A stretch of 25,399 nt of DNA from a virus. The stretch covers positions 1 through 25,399 of the IMG/VR virus record IMGVR_UViG_3300024318_000014; one strand, written 5' to 3'. The notes under the pieces are model-generated. The model did not search any database and was not told where the DNA came from. It was given only the letters and a program-made list of their open reading frames with translations. Shown here piece by piece: positions 1 through 5,743 of the stretch. Both the position numbers and the translations under genes were made by a program. Position 1 is the stretch's first letter. Each line of letters begins with the position of its first letter.

Positions 1-336
1 GTAAACATTAAATCCATCAGCGCTAAGGTCAAAATAATTACCAGAGCGAGTTCTAATTAGTGTTAATATTTCAGATGCTATTTGATTAGCCTGTAACTCT
101 CCGCCATCATCTCCTATAAAGGATGTAACTACCTCAATCCTGGTGCTACATTCTAGCATAAAAGTATCAGCGTTTTGATCCACCTCATTAGAATCTACAG
201 AATAGACTCGTATATAAGGCTCAGAGGCATCGTTAGGCACTCTATTATAAACTGGTACATAACTACCATTTACAGTAATTGCATCCGTTAGGCGTGTTAT
301 AATCGCCCTCCTAATAAAATGTATTGCCTCTGTCAT
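1..336 (-). CDS. tail terminator-like (DUF3168/gp11-like) protein, 3' end cut by window edge
   Basis: The ATG at 336-334 overlaps the stop of the upstream gp10-like gene (ATGA), and the frame stays open for 112 codons to the window edge, so the C-terminus is missing. The protein starts MTEAIHFIRRAI and continues with the pattern RVPNDASEPYIRVYS and a later stretch around LQANQIASEILTLI. This layout (short helix, strand with P-Y-I, helix near the C-terminus) fits the DUF3168/tail-completion family, which caps the tail tube at the head-proximal end. Position supports it: connector, adaptor, gp10-like protein, then this gene is the usual order in HK97-type phages. The family call is by order and pattern, not by a decisive motif. 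Confidence 0.6.
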   Translation of the reverse strand, partial: MTEAIHFIRRAIITRLTDAITVNGSYVPVYNRVPNDASEPYIRVYSVDSNEVDQNADTFMLECSTRIEVVTSFIGDDGGELQANQIASEILTLIRTRSGNYFDLSADGFNVY

Positions 337-698
337 TTAAGTGATCTTTTAATTGTTTTTTCTATGCTGTCAATCATTTTTATCATACCTCTGTTTACAG
401 CTGGATAAAAAAATGGAATTGCAGCCTTTGCGTTTTTCCTTGGATTTGGTGTGCCTCCTCCAAACTCTACAGCTGCTGAGTAATCAGCATCAGATCTTAT
501 TTCAGCTTGTTTATTATTTACCACAGCTTTAATATTATTTAATAGATTACTAGTATCTACAGGCGCAGTCCTTTTCATATCCCTCTGTATATTTAAAGCG
601 CCTTTTCCTATCTCTGTAGCTAAAGCTGTTTTATCTATAGCCTTTAGCTTTGTGAGTCTAGCCTGTAATTTTTTATAATCATCTGGATCTAATCCCAT
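333..698 (-). CDS. HK97 gp10-like head-tail joining protein
   Basis: 121 aa, the usual size for the HK97 gp10 family. Diagnostic stretch: an N-terminal helix, then MKRTAPVDTSNLLNNI (about residues 41-56), where the 'APVDTGxLxxSI'-like motif of the family is clear, followed by strands and a Y-x-x-x-V-E-F-G-G-G segment (about residues 73-82). The C-terminus is helical and basic. It lies between an SPP1 gp16-like adaptor gene and the partial tail-terminator gene, so it probably acts at the head-tail interface during assembly. It begins 1 nt after the upstream stop and overlaps the next start by 4 nt (ATGA), which suggests translational coupling. Confidence 0.85.
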   Translation of the reverse strand: MGLDPDDYKKLQARLTKLKAIDKTALATEIGKGALNIQRDMKRTAPVDTSNLLNNIKAVVNNKQAEIRSDADYSAAVEFGGGTPNPRKNAKAAIPFFYPAVNRGMIKMIDSIEKTIKRSLK

Positions 699-699
699 A

Positions 700-1026
700 C
701 TAATCTAATTTAGTGGCTTTTATAACAGTAAAAAAATCCTGTTTACTATCATAGATGCCATTTATTCTATAGAGTCCATCCTTGCCCTCTATTTTTATTA
801 GGTCATTGTCCAGGATCTGGTCAGCAGCCTTTTTGCGGAGTTCTAATTCAACTTCTACTGATCTGCCTCGCTTTCCCTCAGTTGCTGTTATATCACCCTT
901 TACATCCTTTTTATTTGCCCATAGCGTTTCTACAGTTGCATTTGTAGAGGTAGTGCCGCCAAAGCCATCTGAGGTTTTAGTAAGCCTTTTGACTTCTATC
1001 CTAGTATTTAGTTTGCCAGCGTTCAT
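700..1026 (-). CDS. SPP1 gp16-type head-tail adaptor (stopper)
   Basis: 108 aa, normal for the Phage_H_T_join family. It opens MNAGKLNTRIEVKRLTKTSD and continues GFGGTTS, matching the family's N-terminal 'GkLxxrIxIxrxxxxxDGxGG' signature. A later W-A-N-K-K-D-V-K-G stretch matches the family's conserved tryptophan-alanine region. These proteins close the connector below the portal after packaging and receive the tail. The gene shares one base with the stop of the upstream connector gene and is followed 1 nt later by the gp10-like gene. Start choice is the only ATG that preserves the family N-terminus. Confidence 0.88.
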   Translation of the reverse strand: MNAGKLNTRIEVKRLTKTSDGFGGTTSTNATVETLWANKKDVKGDITATEGKRGRSVEVELELRKKAADQILDNDLIKIEGKDGLYRINGIYDSKQDFFTVIKATKLD

Positions 1027-1532
1027 TAAAAGTACATTGTTTTATAAGACTGTAGTAAATTTTTAGTACTGTTAGGCACCTCATTTACATTGCCCTCTAT
1101 AAAATCAGCTCTGTAATCATACATGGTAGCTACTAGGTGCAATATTGCATCTTTAATAATGTCATCAGTCAATCCTGTAGTTATATAGGTCACTTTAACC
1201 TCATCAGCTGGGAGCGTTCCTATTTCAATTACAGTATCATCTAGTCCATAGGTATCATAACTTACAGCAGTTCCCTCAGAGGTTACTGAGCTGATTGATG
1301 CAACTGGCGCAAATGGTAGCGTAAATCTATTATCCACCTCCTGGAGGTAGAAAGTTCTATTTTTAGCTACGATGTCTTTGCCTATGTAATTCTCGCACCA
1401 GATCCTGGCTGTTGTTATCATTCTATCTATGATAGTGTCATCAGCGATAGTATCTATTCTCACAAAATCTTTTACATTTTGAGTAGTTACTATCTCGCTG
1501 CCAGTTACAGAATTGATTTTAATGTCGTGCAT
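1026..1532 (-). CDS. gp6-like head-tail connector protein
   Basis: 168 aa. The N-terminal half carries the signature of the Phage_connect_1/gp6-like family: TTQNVKDFVRIDTIADDTIIDRMI (given here as positions 16-39), that is 'VKxFLRID...DDxLIxxLI', followed by ARIWCENYIG. The middle is beta-rich and the C-terminus returns to helix (DAILHLVATMYDYRAD). In HK97 and SPP1 this protein forms the ring that binds the portal from below. It begins directly after the 65-aa Lys-rich gene with a TAATG overlap and is followed by the adaptor gene, forming the usual connector order. Confidence 0.85.
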   Translation of the reverse strand: MHDIKINSVTGSEIVTTQNVKDFVRIDTIADDTIIDRMITTARIWCENYIGKDIVAKNRTFYLQEVDNRFTLPFAPVASISSVTSEGTAVSYDTYGLDDTVIEIGTLPADEVKVTYITTGLTDDIIKDAILHLVATMYDYRADFIEGNVNEVPNSTKNLLQSYKTMYF

Positions 1533-1729
1533 TATTTTTTAGCTTTAGTGGTACGCTTTTTAGGAGTCTTAGCTTCTTTTGTTTCTTTAGCTACTTTCTC
1601 CTCTTTGTGTTCGATACCTATTCCTCTGATAATGTAATGGCGTGCAGTTTTAGGATCCATTTCTAAAATCTCACCCTCTTTGCGCCATCCAGCACCAGAA
1701 TAAACATCTTTAATGATTTTAATTTTCAT
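1532..1729 (-). CDS. small Lys-rich head-module protein
   Basis: 65 aa, starting MKIKIIKDVYSGAGWRKEGE and ending in a strongly basic, low-complexity tail (KAKTPKKRTTKAKK type). The N-terminal part has the look of the short beta-barrel-like proteins ('G.....kkGeIlem....A..yI..GiG') often found between capsid and connector genes in phages, of no proven role; the basic tail suggests contact with DNA or the acidic capsid interior. I chose ATG 1729: the longer frame starting with GTG at 1768 would lie inside a terminator hairpin. A -7 promoter box lies 16 nt upstream, so this is probably the first gene of the connector operon. Confidence 0.6.
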   Translation of the reverse strand: MKIKIIKDVYSGAGWRKEGEILEMDPKTARHYIIRGIGIEHKEEKVAKETKEAKTPKKRTTKAKK

Positions 1730-1745
1730 ATCGTTTAATTTACAA

Positions 1746-1753
1746 CAAAGATA
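1746..1753 (-). promoter_or_regulatory. -7 box (TATCTTTG) of a Bacteroidota-type promoter
   Basis: The minus strand reads TATCTTTG, an exact match to TAnnTTTG, 16 nt upstream of the ATG at 1729. No TTTG is seen at the expected -33 distance, where a terminator hairpin sits instead. It could restart transcription of the connector operon after that terminator. Confidence 0.5.
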
Positions 1754-1784
1754 AAAAAAAAGCGCCACAGTAATTGTAGCGCCC
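1753..1784 (-). terminator. intrinsic terminator after the PD-(D/E)XK gene
   Basis: On the minus strand GGCGCTACA and TGTGGCGCT form a 9-bp stem (two G-U pairs) with loop ATTAC, followed by nine T. It lies about 40 nt after the stop of the nuclease gene and directly before the -7 box of the next unit. Confidence 0.85.
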
Positions 1785-1822
1785 TTTCCTTAACAAACCA
1801 AACAAACTATGATTTTTAGAAA

Positions 1823-2200
1823 TCATTCGTTAAATGCAAAGTTATTAAAATATTTTTTGTTTTTGCCTGTGATTGAAACTCTTATTGATTGCATTTGTCC
1901 ATTATTTTTAAAAATAAACCAGCCATCAAAAAAATCACACCATACAGCAAAGTAGTCAATTTTTTCTTTAGTGTAGTTACGTTTATTATTTTGTAAAGGA
2001 ATATGTACATTTTTTCTACGCTCATTCTCTGGGGTTTTAGTTGAGGATTTAATCTGTACTCTGAGGAGTCGCTCTCCTGTATCTACTATACAGTCGTATA
2101 GAGATGAGTCAATGAGCGGCATAGAAACCTGGTAGTTTCTTTTCATGCACTCTGTAGCGAATAAGTATTCCGCTAAACAGCCTCGCTGATTATTATCCAC
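1823..2200 (-). CDS. free-standing PD-(D/E)XK nuclease-like protein
   Basis: 125 aa. The frame starts with GTG at 2200; no ATG lies upstream in frame before the terminator. The core looks like the PD-(D/E)XK fold, resembling the group I intron endonuclease-type family: RGCLAEYLFA with E11, then D36 in SLYDCIVD, then the LRVQIKSS strand with Q49 and K51 (E-x24-D-x12-Q-x-K). The C-terminal half has Y/W/F-rich strands (DYFAVWCDFFDGWFIF). It is a one-gene unit: a -7 box 5 nt before the GTG, a terminator on each side. It sits in the head gene cluster, where no packaging role is expected, so a homing-type or host-targeting nuclease is plausible. No activity is shown by the sequence alone. Confidence 0.65.
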   Translation of the reverse strand: MDNNQRGCLAEYLFATECMKRNYQVSMPLIDSSLYDCIVDTGERLLRVQIKSSTKTPENERRKNVHIPLQNNKRNYTKEKIDYFAVWCDFFDGWFIFKNNGQMQSIRVSITGKNKKYFNNFAFNE

Positions 2201-2205
2201 GAAAT

Positions 2206-2213
2206 CAAAGCTA
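2206..2213 (-). promoter_or_regulatory. -7 box (TAGCTTTG) just before a GTG start
   Basis: The minus strand reads TAGCTTTG (TAnnTTTG), with only 5 nt to the GTG at 2200. If used, the transcript would begin at or near the start codon, which implies a leaderless message or a start further inside the gene. No -33 TTTG is seen. Confidence 0.4.
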
Positions 2214-2214
2214 C

Positions 2215-2250
2215 AAAAAAAACCCTAGACAGTTATTTTAGCCTAGGGTT
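2215..2250 (-). terminator. intrinsic terminator after the small-gene cluster
   Basis: On the minus strand AACCCTAG and CTAGGGTT form a perfect 8-bp stem with a 14-nt loop, followed by a run of T at 2222-2215. It ends the four-small-gene unit, whose last stop is at 2282. Confidence 0.85.
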
Positions 2251-2281
2251 TGCATCAAATGAAAAACAAAAACAAAAAAAA

Positions 2282-2404
2282 TTACAGCATAAATGCCTCA
2301 AAACAAGTGGCGCTGCAAATATCATCACCATAACTAGGGCGGTCGCAAACTCTGCAATAGCCTCCCTCGTAATCATCTGGCGGTGTGTGATCAAAAAATT
2401 CCAT
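2282..2404 (-). CDS. 40-aa microprotein with two Cys pairs (zinc-ribbon-like)
   Basis: ATG at 2404, stop TAA at 2284-2282. The protein starts MEFFDHTPPDDYEGG and contains CRVC (residues 18-21) and CSATC (about residues 30-34). Two closely spaced cysteine pairs about ten residues apart look like a small treble-clef or zinc ribbon. It starts 1 nt after the stop of the preceding 44-aa gene and is the last gene of a four-gene unit closed by a terminator. Function unknown; a small zinc-binding inhibitor or adaptor is possible. The reading frame is short, so the gene call rests on tight packing and the cysteine pattern. Confidence 0.55.
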   Translation of the reverse strand: MEFFDHTPPDDYEGGYCRVCDRPSYGDDICSATCFEAFML

Positions 2405-2405
2405 A

Positions 2406-2540
2406 TTACCTTTTTTTAATTTCGTCTATCCTATCCTGGAACTCCCATATCTTTTCACTAAGATACAAATAATCTGCTGGCTGCATTTTACCAGTTAAAT
2501 CTCTGATGCTGTCTAAATAAAAATCATATCCATCATCCAT
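2406..2540 (-). CDS. 44-aa charged helical hypothetical protein
   Basis: ATG at 2540, stop TAA at 2408-2406. It starts MDDGYDFYLDSIRDLTGKMQ and ends with an amphipathic, charged helix (EKIWEFQDRIDEIKKR). No signal peptide or membrane segment. The start overlaps the end of the preceding membrane-protein gene by 8 nt, and the next start follows 1 nt after its stop, as expected for a translated operon. Family not recognised. Confidence 0.5.
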   Translation of the reverse strand: MDDGYDFYLDSIRDLTGKMQPADYLYLSEKIWEFQDRIDEIKKR

Positions 2541-2679
2541 TGTTGTATCTCATTAAAGTGAATGATAAAACGAACATTACAAGGGCATCCCATGTAGCTT
2601 GGAATCTAATGCCTAGAGAAAATCCCCAGGCAATAAATCCCACTATTAAAACAATCCTAACCTTTTGCTGCAAGTTCAT
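2533..2679 (-). CDS. 48-aa small membrane protein
   Basis: ATG at 2679, stop TGA at 2535-2533. It begins MNLQQKVRIVLIVGFIAWGF, a short basic N-terminus followed by a hydrophobic segment (about residues 9-23), and has a second hydrophobic stretch (ALVMFVLSFTLM, about 32-43). This predicts one or two short membrane segments. It starts 3 nt after the upstream stop and overlaps the next gene by 8 nt. Family not recognised; could be a holin-like, superinfection-exclusion or membrane-targeted anti-host protein, but nothing in the sequence decides. Confidence 0.5.
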   Translation of the reverse strand: MNLQQKVRIVLIVGFIAWGFSLGIRFQATWDALVMFVLSFTLMRYNNG

Positions 2680-2682
2680 AAT

Positions 2683-2847
2683 CTATAAATCGTAATGTAT
2701 GTATAAAATCAAATCTAAAAAGCCATACATAAAAACAAATGCACAGATATTAAATAATAATGCGCCTAAAATAATCTTAGGGTTTGACATTTCTAAAAGA
2801 ACTTGATAGTCCGCACTCTTTTTGAATTTTTTAATAATATTTCTCAT
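2683..2847 (-). CDS. 54-aa small membrane protein, first gene of an accessory unit
   Basis: ATG at 2847. The protein starts MRNIIKKFKKSADYQVLLEM (basic amphipathic head) and has one long hydrophobic segment (about residues 26-49, IILGALLFNICAFVFMYGFL), so it is likely a single-pass inner membrane protein. A longer frame from TTG 2898 would run through the promoter and is rejected. The promoter at 2899-2869 leaves a 21-nt leader. It is followed 3 nt later by another small membrane protein. Family unknown; the pair could work together in the host membrane. Confidence 0.6.
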   Translation of the reverse strand: MRNIIKKFKKSADYQVLLEMSNPKIILGALLFNICAFVFMYGFLDLILYIHYDL

Positions 2848-2868
2848 AGTTTTAAAATTTGTTATACT

Positions 2869-2899
2869 CAAAAGTATAAAAATAATTACACATTGCAAA
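2869..2899 (-). promoter_or_regulatory. Bacteroidota-type promoter, TTTG-N19-TACTTTTG
   Basis: The minus strand carries TTTG at 2899-2896 and TACTTTTG at 2876-2869, with exactly 19 nt between. Both match the TTTG / TAnnTTTG elements used by the Bacteroidota primary sigma factor. It lies right after the capsid-gene terminator and 21 nt before ATG 2847, so it drives the small accessory genes independently of the head operon. Confidence 0.75.
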
Positions 2900-2927
2900 T
2901 TTTTTTACATTTTATTTATTAAAGCAT

Positions 2928-2960
2928 AAAAAAAGGGTAACCCATAAAGGCTACCCTCTT
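2928..2960 (-). terminator. intrinsic terminator after the capsid gene
   Basis: The minus strand reads GGGTAGCC, loop TTTAT, GGGTTACCC, then TTTTTTT. The stem is imperfect (one bulge) but GC-rich, and the T tract is clear. It lies about 40 nt after the capsid stop and would end the main head transcript. Confidence 0.8.
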
Positions 2961-3001
2961 AATCAAAATTCTCACTATTAAATGAGCTATATTAACTGTG
3001 A

Positions 3002-4207
3002 TTAAGCAGTTTCTAGAGCAGTTTTAGCAGTTGAGAAAGTTCCTTGTACAATTGCGTTTGGCAAGTAGTTAGTTAAAGCTACTCTCTCCATTGCACGTAC
3101 AGTAACAAAATTCTTTTGGAAGTTATCGCTGTCCTCTCTTGAGAACTCTACAGCTAGATTCTCACGAATCCAAAGCTGAGATGCTTGGCGTAGATTTCCT
3201 ACTAAGAATTTTCCAGCTGTTACAGCAGTGTTAACTGTCACAGGGATTCCATTGATTGTTGGCTGTAAACCGCTAAAGATTTGATTTCTCAAATACTCAT
3301 TAGCAGTAGATTTCAACAAGATCATTTTGTGTAAATCAGTTGGATTTAACAAAATAGTATCAGCTTGATAGTTAGCTAGTGCTAGTTGGTTTAAAGCAAC
3401 TGTAAGCACGTCAAACTCATTAGCTGATTCAATAGCTAAAGCAAATCCGCCAGCAGCAAATGCAGTTCCATCAGTAAATAATCCATCTAGGTTTGGCGAT
3501 GATCCATCTCCATTCAAGATTTCATTATCCTCTACAGAAAGTACTTTTTCTGGAACTCTAGCTGATAGATATGAAGTTAATTGCTTAATATCATCTAGCA
3601 TCTCTCCAGTGATTCTCATATAAGTACCGATTTTCTCTACATTTACTGTAGATGCAGCTAGATCGAAATCTGACTGTCCAAATGCAGCAGCCTCAGCAGT
3701 AGCAGCAGCTCCATCAGAGTATGCAGTTTCTTTAGGGAAACGGATAGTCTGTGCATCAGTTGATCCTAAAGGTAGTAAAGAGCGGATATGTACTGAGCGG
3801 CTAGGATCGTATTTGATTTGATCTACGATAGTTTCAGCAGCAATAACTCCTGTAACATCAGCGCCTAAACTCATATCAGCTTTAACCTCAAAACGAGCAG
3901 CGTTTGCATTACCTTTAAGCATTGCATCAATTGCGCCATCTTTTAAAGCTGTGTGAATAGCTGATTTAAATGATTGAGGAGTAGCTCCAGAAAGTGTTTT
4001 CTTTGCAGCCATTTCCATCTCATCTAATCTCTTGTTAAGAGCATCACTTTTTTCTACATATTGTGTAGTTAAATTATCAATCTCTGATTTTAGAGATGAT
4101 TCCATTTCACCTTTGGCGTTATCTTTAGCCTGGTTAAATGCTTTCTCAATTTTCTCATCAACTATGTTTCCGATCTGGTCTAGTTGATTTTTTACGTTTT
4201 CCTCCAT
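3002..4207 (-). CDS. major capsid protein, HK97 fold
   Basis: 401 aa, typical for the HK97 capsid family (Phage_capsid). Residues 1 to about 72 are a charged coiled coil (MEENVKNQLDQIGNIVDEK and on), the delta or scaffolding domain normally removed by the prohead protease. The rest holds the capsid core, with the E-loop/A-domain style pattern AAETIVDQIKYDPSRSVHI..., IRFPKETAYSDGAA, EKIGTYMRITGEMLDD and a C-terminal ...FVTVRAMERVALTNYLP. It assembles the icosahedral shell. It follows the protease gene by 2 nt and ends in a terminator, so it is the last gene of the head transcript. The exact cleavage site cannot be read off. Confidence 0.93.
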   Translation of the reverse strand: MEENVKNQLDQIGNIVDEKIEKAFNQAKDNAKGEMESSLKSEIDNLTTQYVEKSDALNKRLDEMEMAAKKTLSGATPQSFKSAIHTALKDGAIDAMLKGNANAARFEVKADMSLGADVTGVIAAETIVDQIKYDPSRSVHIRSLLPLGSTDAQTIRFPKETAYSDGAAATAEAAAFGQSDFDLAASTVNVEKIGTYMRITGEMLDDIKQLTSYLSARVPEKVLSVEDNEILNGDGSSPNLDGLFTDGTAFAAGGFALAIESANEFDVLTVALNQLALANYQADTILLNPTDLHKMILLKSTANEYLRNQIFSGLQPTINGIPVTVNTAVTAGKFLVGNLRQASQLWIRENLAVEFSREDSDNFQKNFVTVRAMERVALTNYLPNAIVQGTFSTAKTALETA

Positions 4208-4209
4208 TA

Positions 4210-4902
4210 TTATTTTTTTAGAGTGTTTAACAAATAATTAAAAATCTCGCTATTGTCTGCTTTTACCTCGATCGGCTCAGTGACTTCAATATCGGTCGGC
4301 TGAGTGACATTAATGTAAATAGATTTTAGCTTTAGTATTTCCGCCTCTAAGGCGAATCCAAGCTCATCAGAGATCTCTCCCTTTCTGAGTAGTTGTGCAA
4401 TTTTATCGAATCTCTTAGCAATTTTCTCTGGATCTACATTCCCTTTTACATCCATAATCATTGCCTGGTCATTAGCTGCAAGTGTTACAGCTGAGATTTC
4501 AAATAGTTTTACCTCGTTGAGATGTCTATAGCCATCGTGACCCATTTCTTTTTGAACTGGTAAAATGCCTACAGAGTTCTCAGTAATGACTCCAGCTTTC
4601 ATTAATTCTACGACATCTTTTCCTAATTGTGTTTTAGGGATTTGCGCCTCGAATATTAAACCTTTGTCATCCTCCTCAAGGTGGACCATTTTGCCTAGAG
4701 GTTTATCCATATCATGCTGATAAAGATACTTTACTCTTTTGGCGTTCTCTTGTAGTGTCTTTTTGTATGCTCCCTTATTGATTATATCGCCATCGCTGTC
4801 GACATTACCAAAAACAGACCCATAACCCTTTACAACTCCAGCTGAGGTGTCAGCATCTAACAGCTCGCCTATCTGAGTTGATTTATAAATGATTGTATTC
4901 AT
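4210..4902 (-). CDS. prohead protease, HK97 gp4 (U35) family
   Basis: 230 aa. The fold signature is VVKGYGSVFGNVDSDGDII (residues 23-41), followed by the catalytic-type motif YLYQHDMDKPLG with H63, then VITENSVGILP with S110, and LFEISAVTLAANDQA (about 133-147), which together form the herpesvirus assemblin-like serine protease site (His and Ser, with a third acidic or His residue uncertain; E135 is a candidate). It would cut the N-terminal scaffold domain of the capsid protein. The C-terminal 70 residues are variable and may act as internal scaffold or self-cleavage tail. It lies between the MuF-like gene and the capsid gene, the usual position. Confidence 0.92.
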   Translation of the reverse strand: MNTIIYKSTQIGELLDADTSAGVVKGYGSVFGNVDSDGDIINKGAYKKTLQENAKRVKYLYQHDMDKPLGKMVHLEEDDKGLIFEAQIPKTQLGKDVVELMKAGVITENSVGILPVQKEMGHDGYRHLNEVKLFEISAVTLAANDQAMIMDVKGNVDPEKIAKRFDKIAQLLRKGEISDELGFALEAEILKLKSIYINVTQPTDIEVTEPIEVKADNSEIFNYLLNTLKK

Positions 4903-4918
4903 ATTGCAAATTTAATAA

Positions 4919-5743
4919 TTATAAATTACTTACTGTAAAACCCTCTATTTTACCAGTAGCCTGGGCATCCTCTTTAGGGAATGGCGCTGTAGAACATCTA
5001 CAATTAACTACATTTTTTGCGCTACCAGCTGGATCACCAGGATTAAACAACTTCTCGCCACCTACTAAAAACCTCTCTTTAAAATCTACTATCTGAGCAT
5101 CAGCTGCTCTATGAGCTGGGCGTTCTCTGCCATCTATAGAAGTCATCCACTCCTTTTGCAAGTTTTCCTGTCCAAACATATCAGTAGCGCTCTGGAGCGT
5201 TGCTACATTAGCTGCATTAGTTGCCTCAGTTCTGATTAATCTCTCTGCCTGGCTTTTAGAATACTGTCCGAACTTTTGGCGTAATATTCTTTGAGCCTCT
5301 CTCTCATTCATTGCCATAAACTCTGGATCTGAGGATAGCTGTTTAAATACTTTCATTAATGTAGCTTTGGCAGTTCCCTGGACCAGTACCACTCTCTCTG
5401 CTGCTATTTGTTGGCTAACTGTATTAAATCTCTCTGCCCAGATGTCATCATAGCCAGATACATCGACTTGTTTAGATATTACTTTGTCAAAGTTTTTAGC
5501 ATACCACTTGGCAAACTTGAGTCCTATGTTTACATAGGTTTGGCGATAGATTTCTGTAAAGTCTGCCACTCTAAATAGATTATCAAACCCTGTAGCTTTG
5601 CCAGTTTTTAAAAAGTCATCGATAGCTTTTAGATATTCGCTCTCATAGTAACGCCTAGCATTAGCAAACTCTTTACGCTCTGCACTAGATAGCAGTTTGT
5701 CAAAATTACCTTTCCAGGATTCTTTGGCTTTCTTTAGTAGCAT
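4919..5743 (-). CDS. MuF-like minor head protein
   Basis: 274 aa. The C-terminal half carries the classical Phage_Mu_F domain: RLIRTEATNAANVA (about 170-183), KEWMTSIDGRERPAHRAADA (about 196-215), then F-L-V-G-G-E-K-L-F-N-P-G-D-P and the metal-type NCRCS (about 248-252). The N-terminal half is helical and charged. MuF proteins are minor capsid proteins carried in a few copies, some ejected with DNA. Shares one base with the portal stop (TAATG) and is followed by the protease gene. No toxin domain is fused at the C-terminus, which ends soon after the NCRC motif. Confidence 0.9.
   Translation of the reverse strand: MLLKKAKESWKGNFDKLLSSAERKEFANARRYYESEYLKAIDDFLKTGKATGFDNLFRVADFTEIYRQTYVNIGLKFAKWYAKNFDKVISKQVDVSGYDDIWAERFNTVSQQIAAERVVLVQGTAKATLMKVFKQLSSDPEFMAMNEREAQRILRQKFGQYSKSQAERLIRTEATNAANVATLQSATDMFGQENLQKEWMTSIDGRERPAHRAADAQIVDFKERFLVGGEKLFNPGDPAGSAKNVVNCRCSTAPFPKEDAQATGKIEGFTVSNL

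Noticed and set aside
1730-1768. Longer N-terminus of the Lys-rich protein from GTG 1768
   Set aside because: It would lie within a terminator stem and T tract.
1330-2200. DnaA boxes near 1335 and 2193 (TTATCCAC-like)
   Set aside because: Single, within coding sequence, with mismatch to TTATNCACA; no clustering.
2848-2898. Longer N-terminus of the first micro-gene from TTG 2898
   Set aside because: It would cover the -33/-7 promoter; ATG 2847 gives a normal leader.
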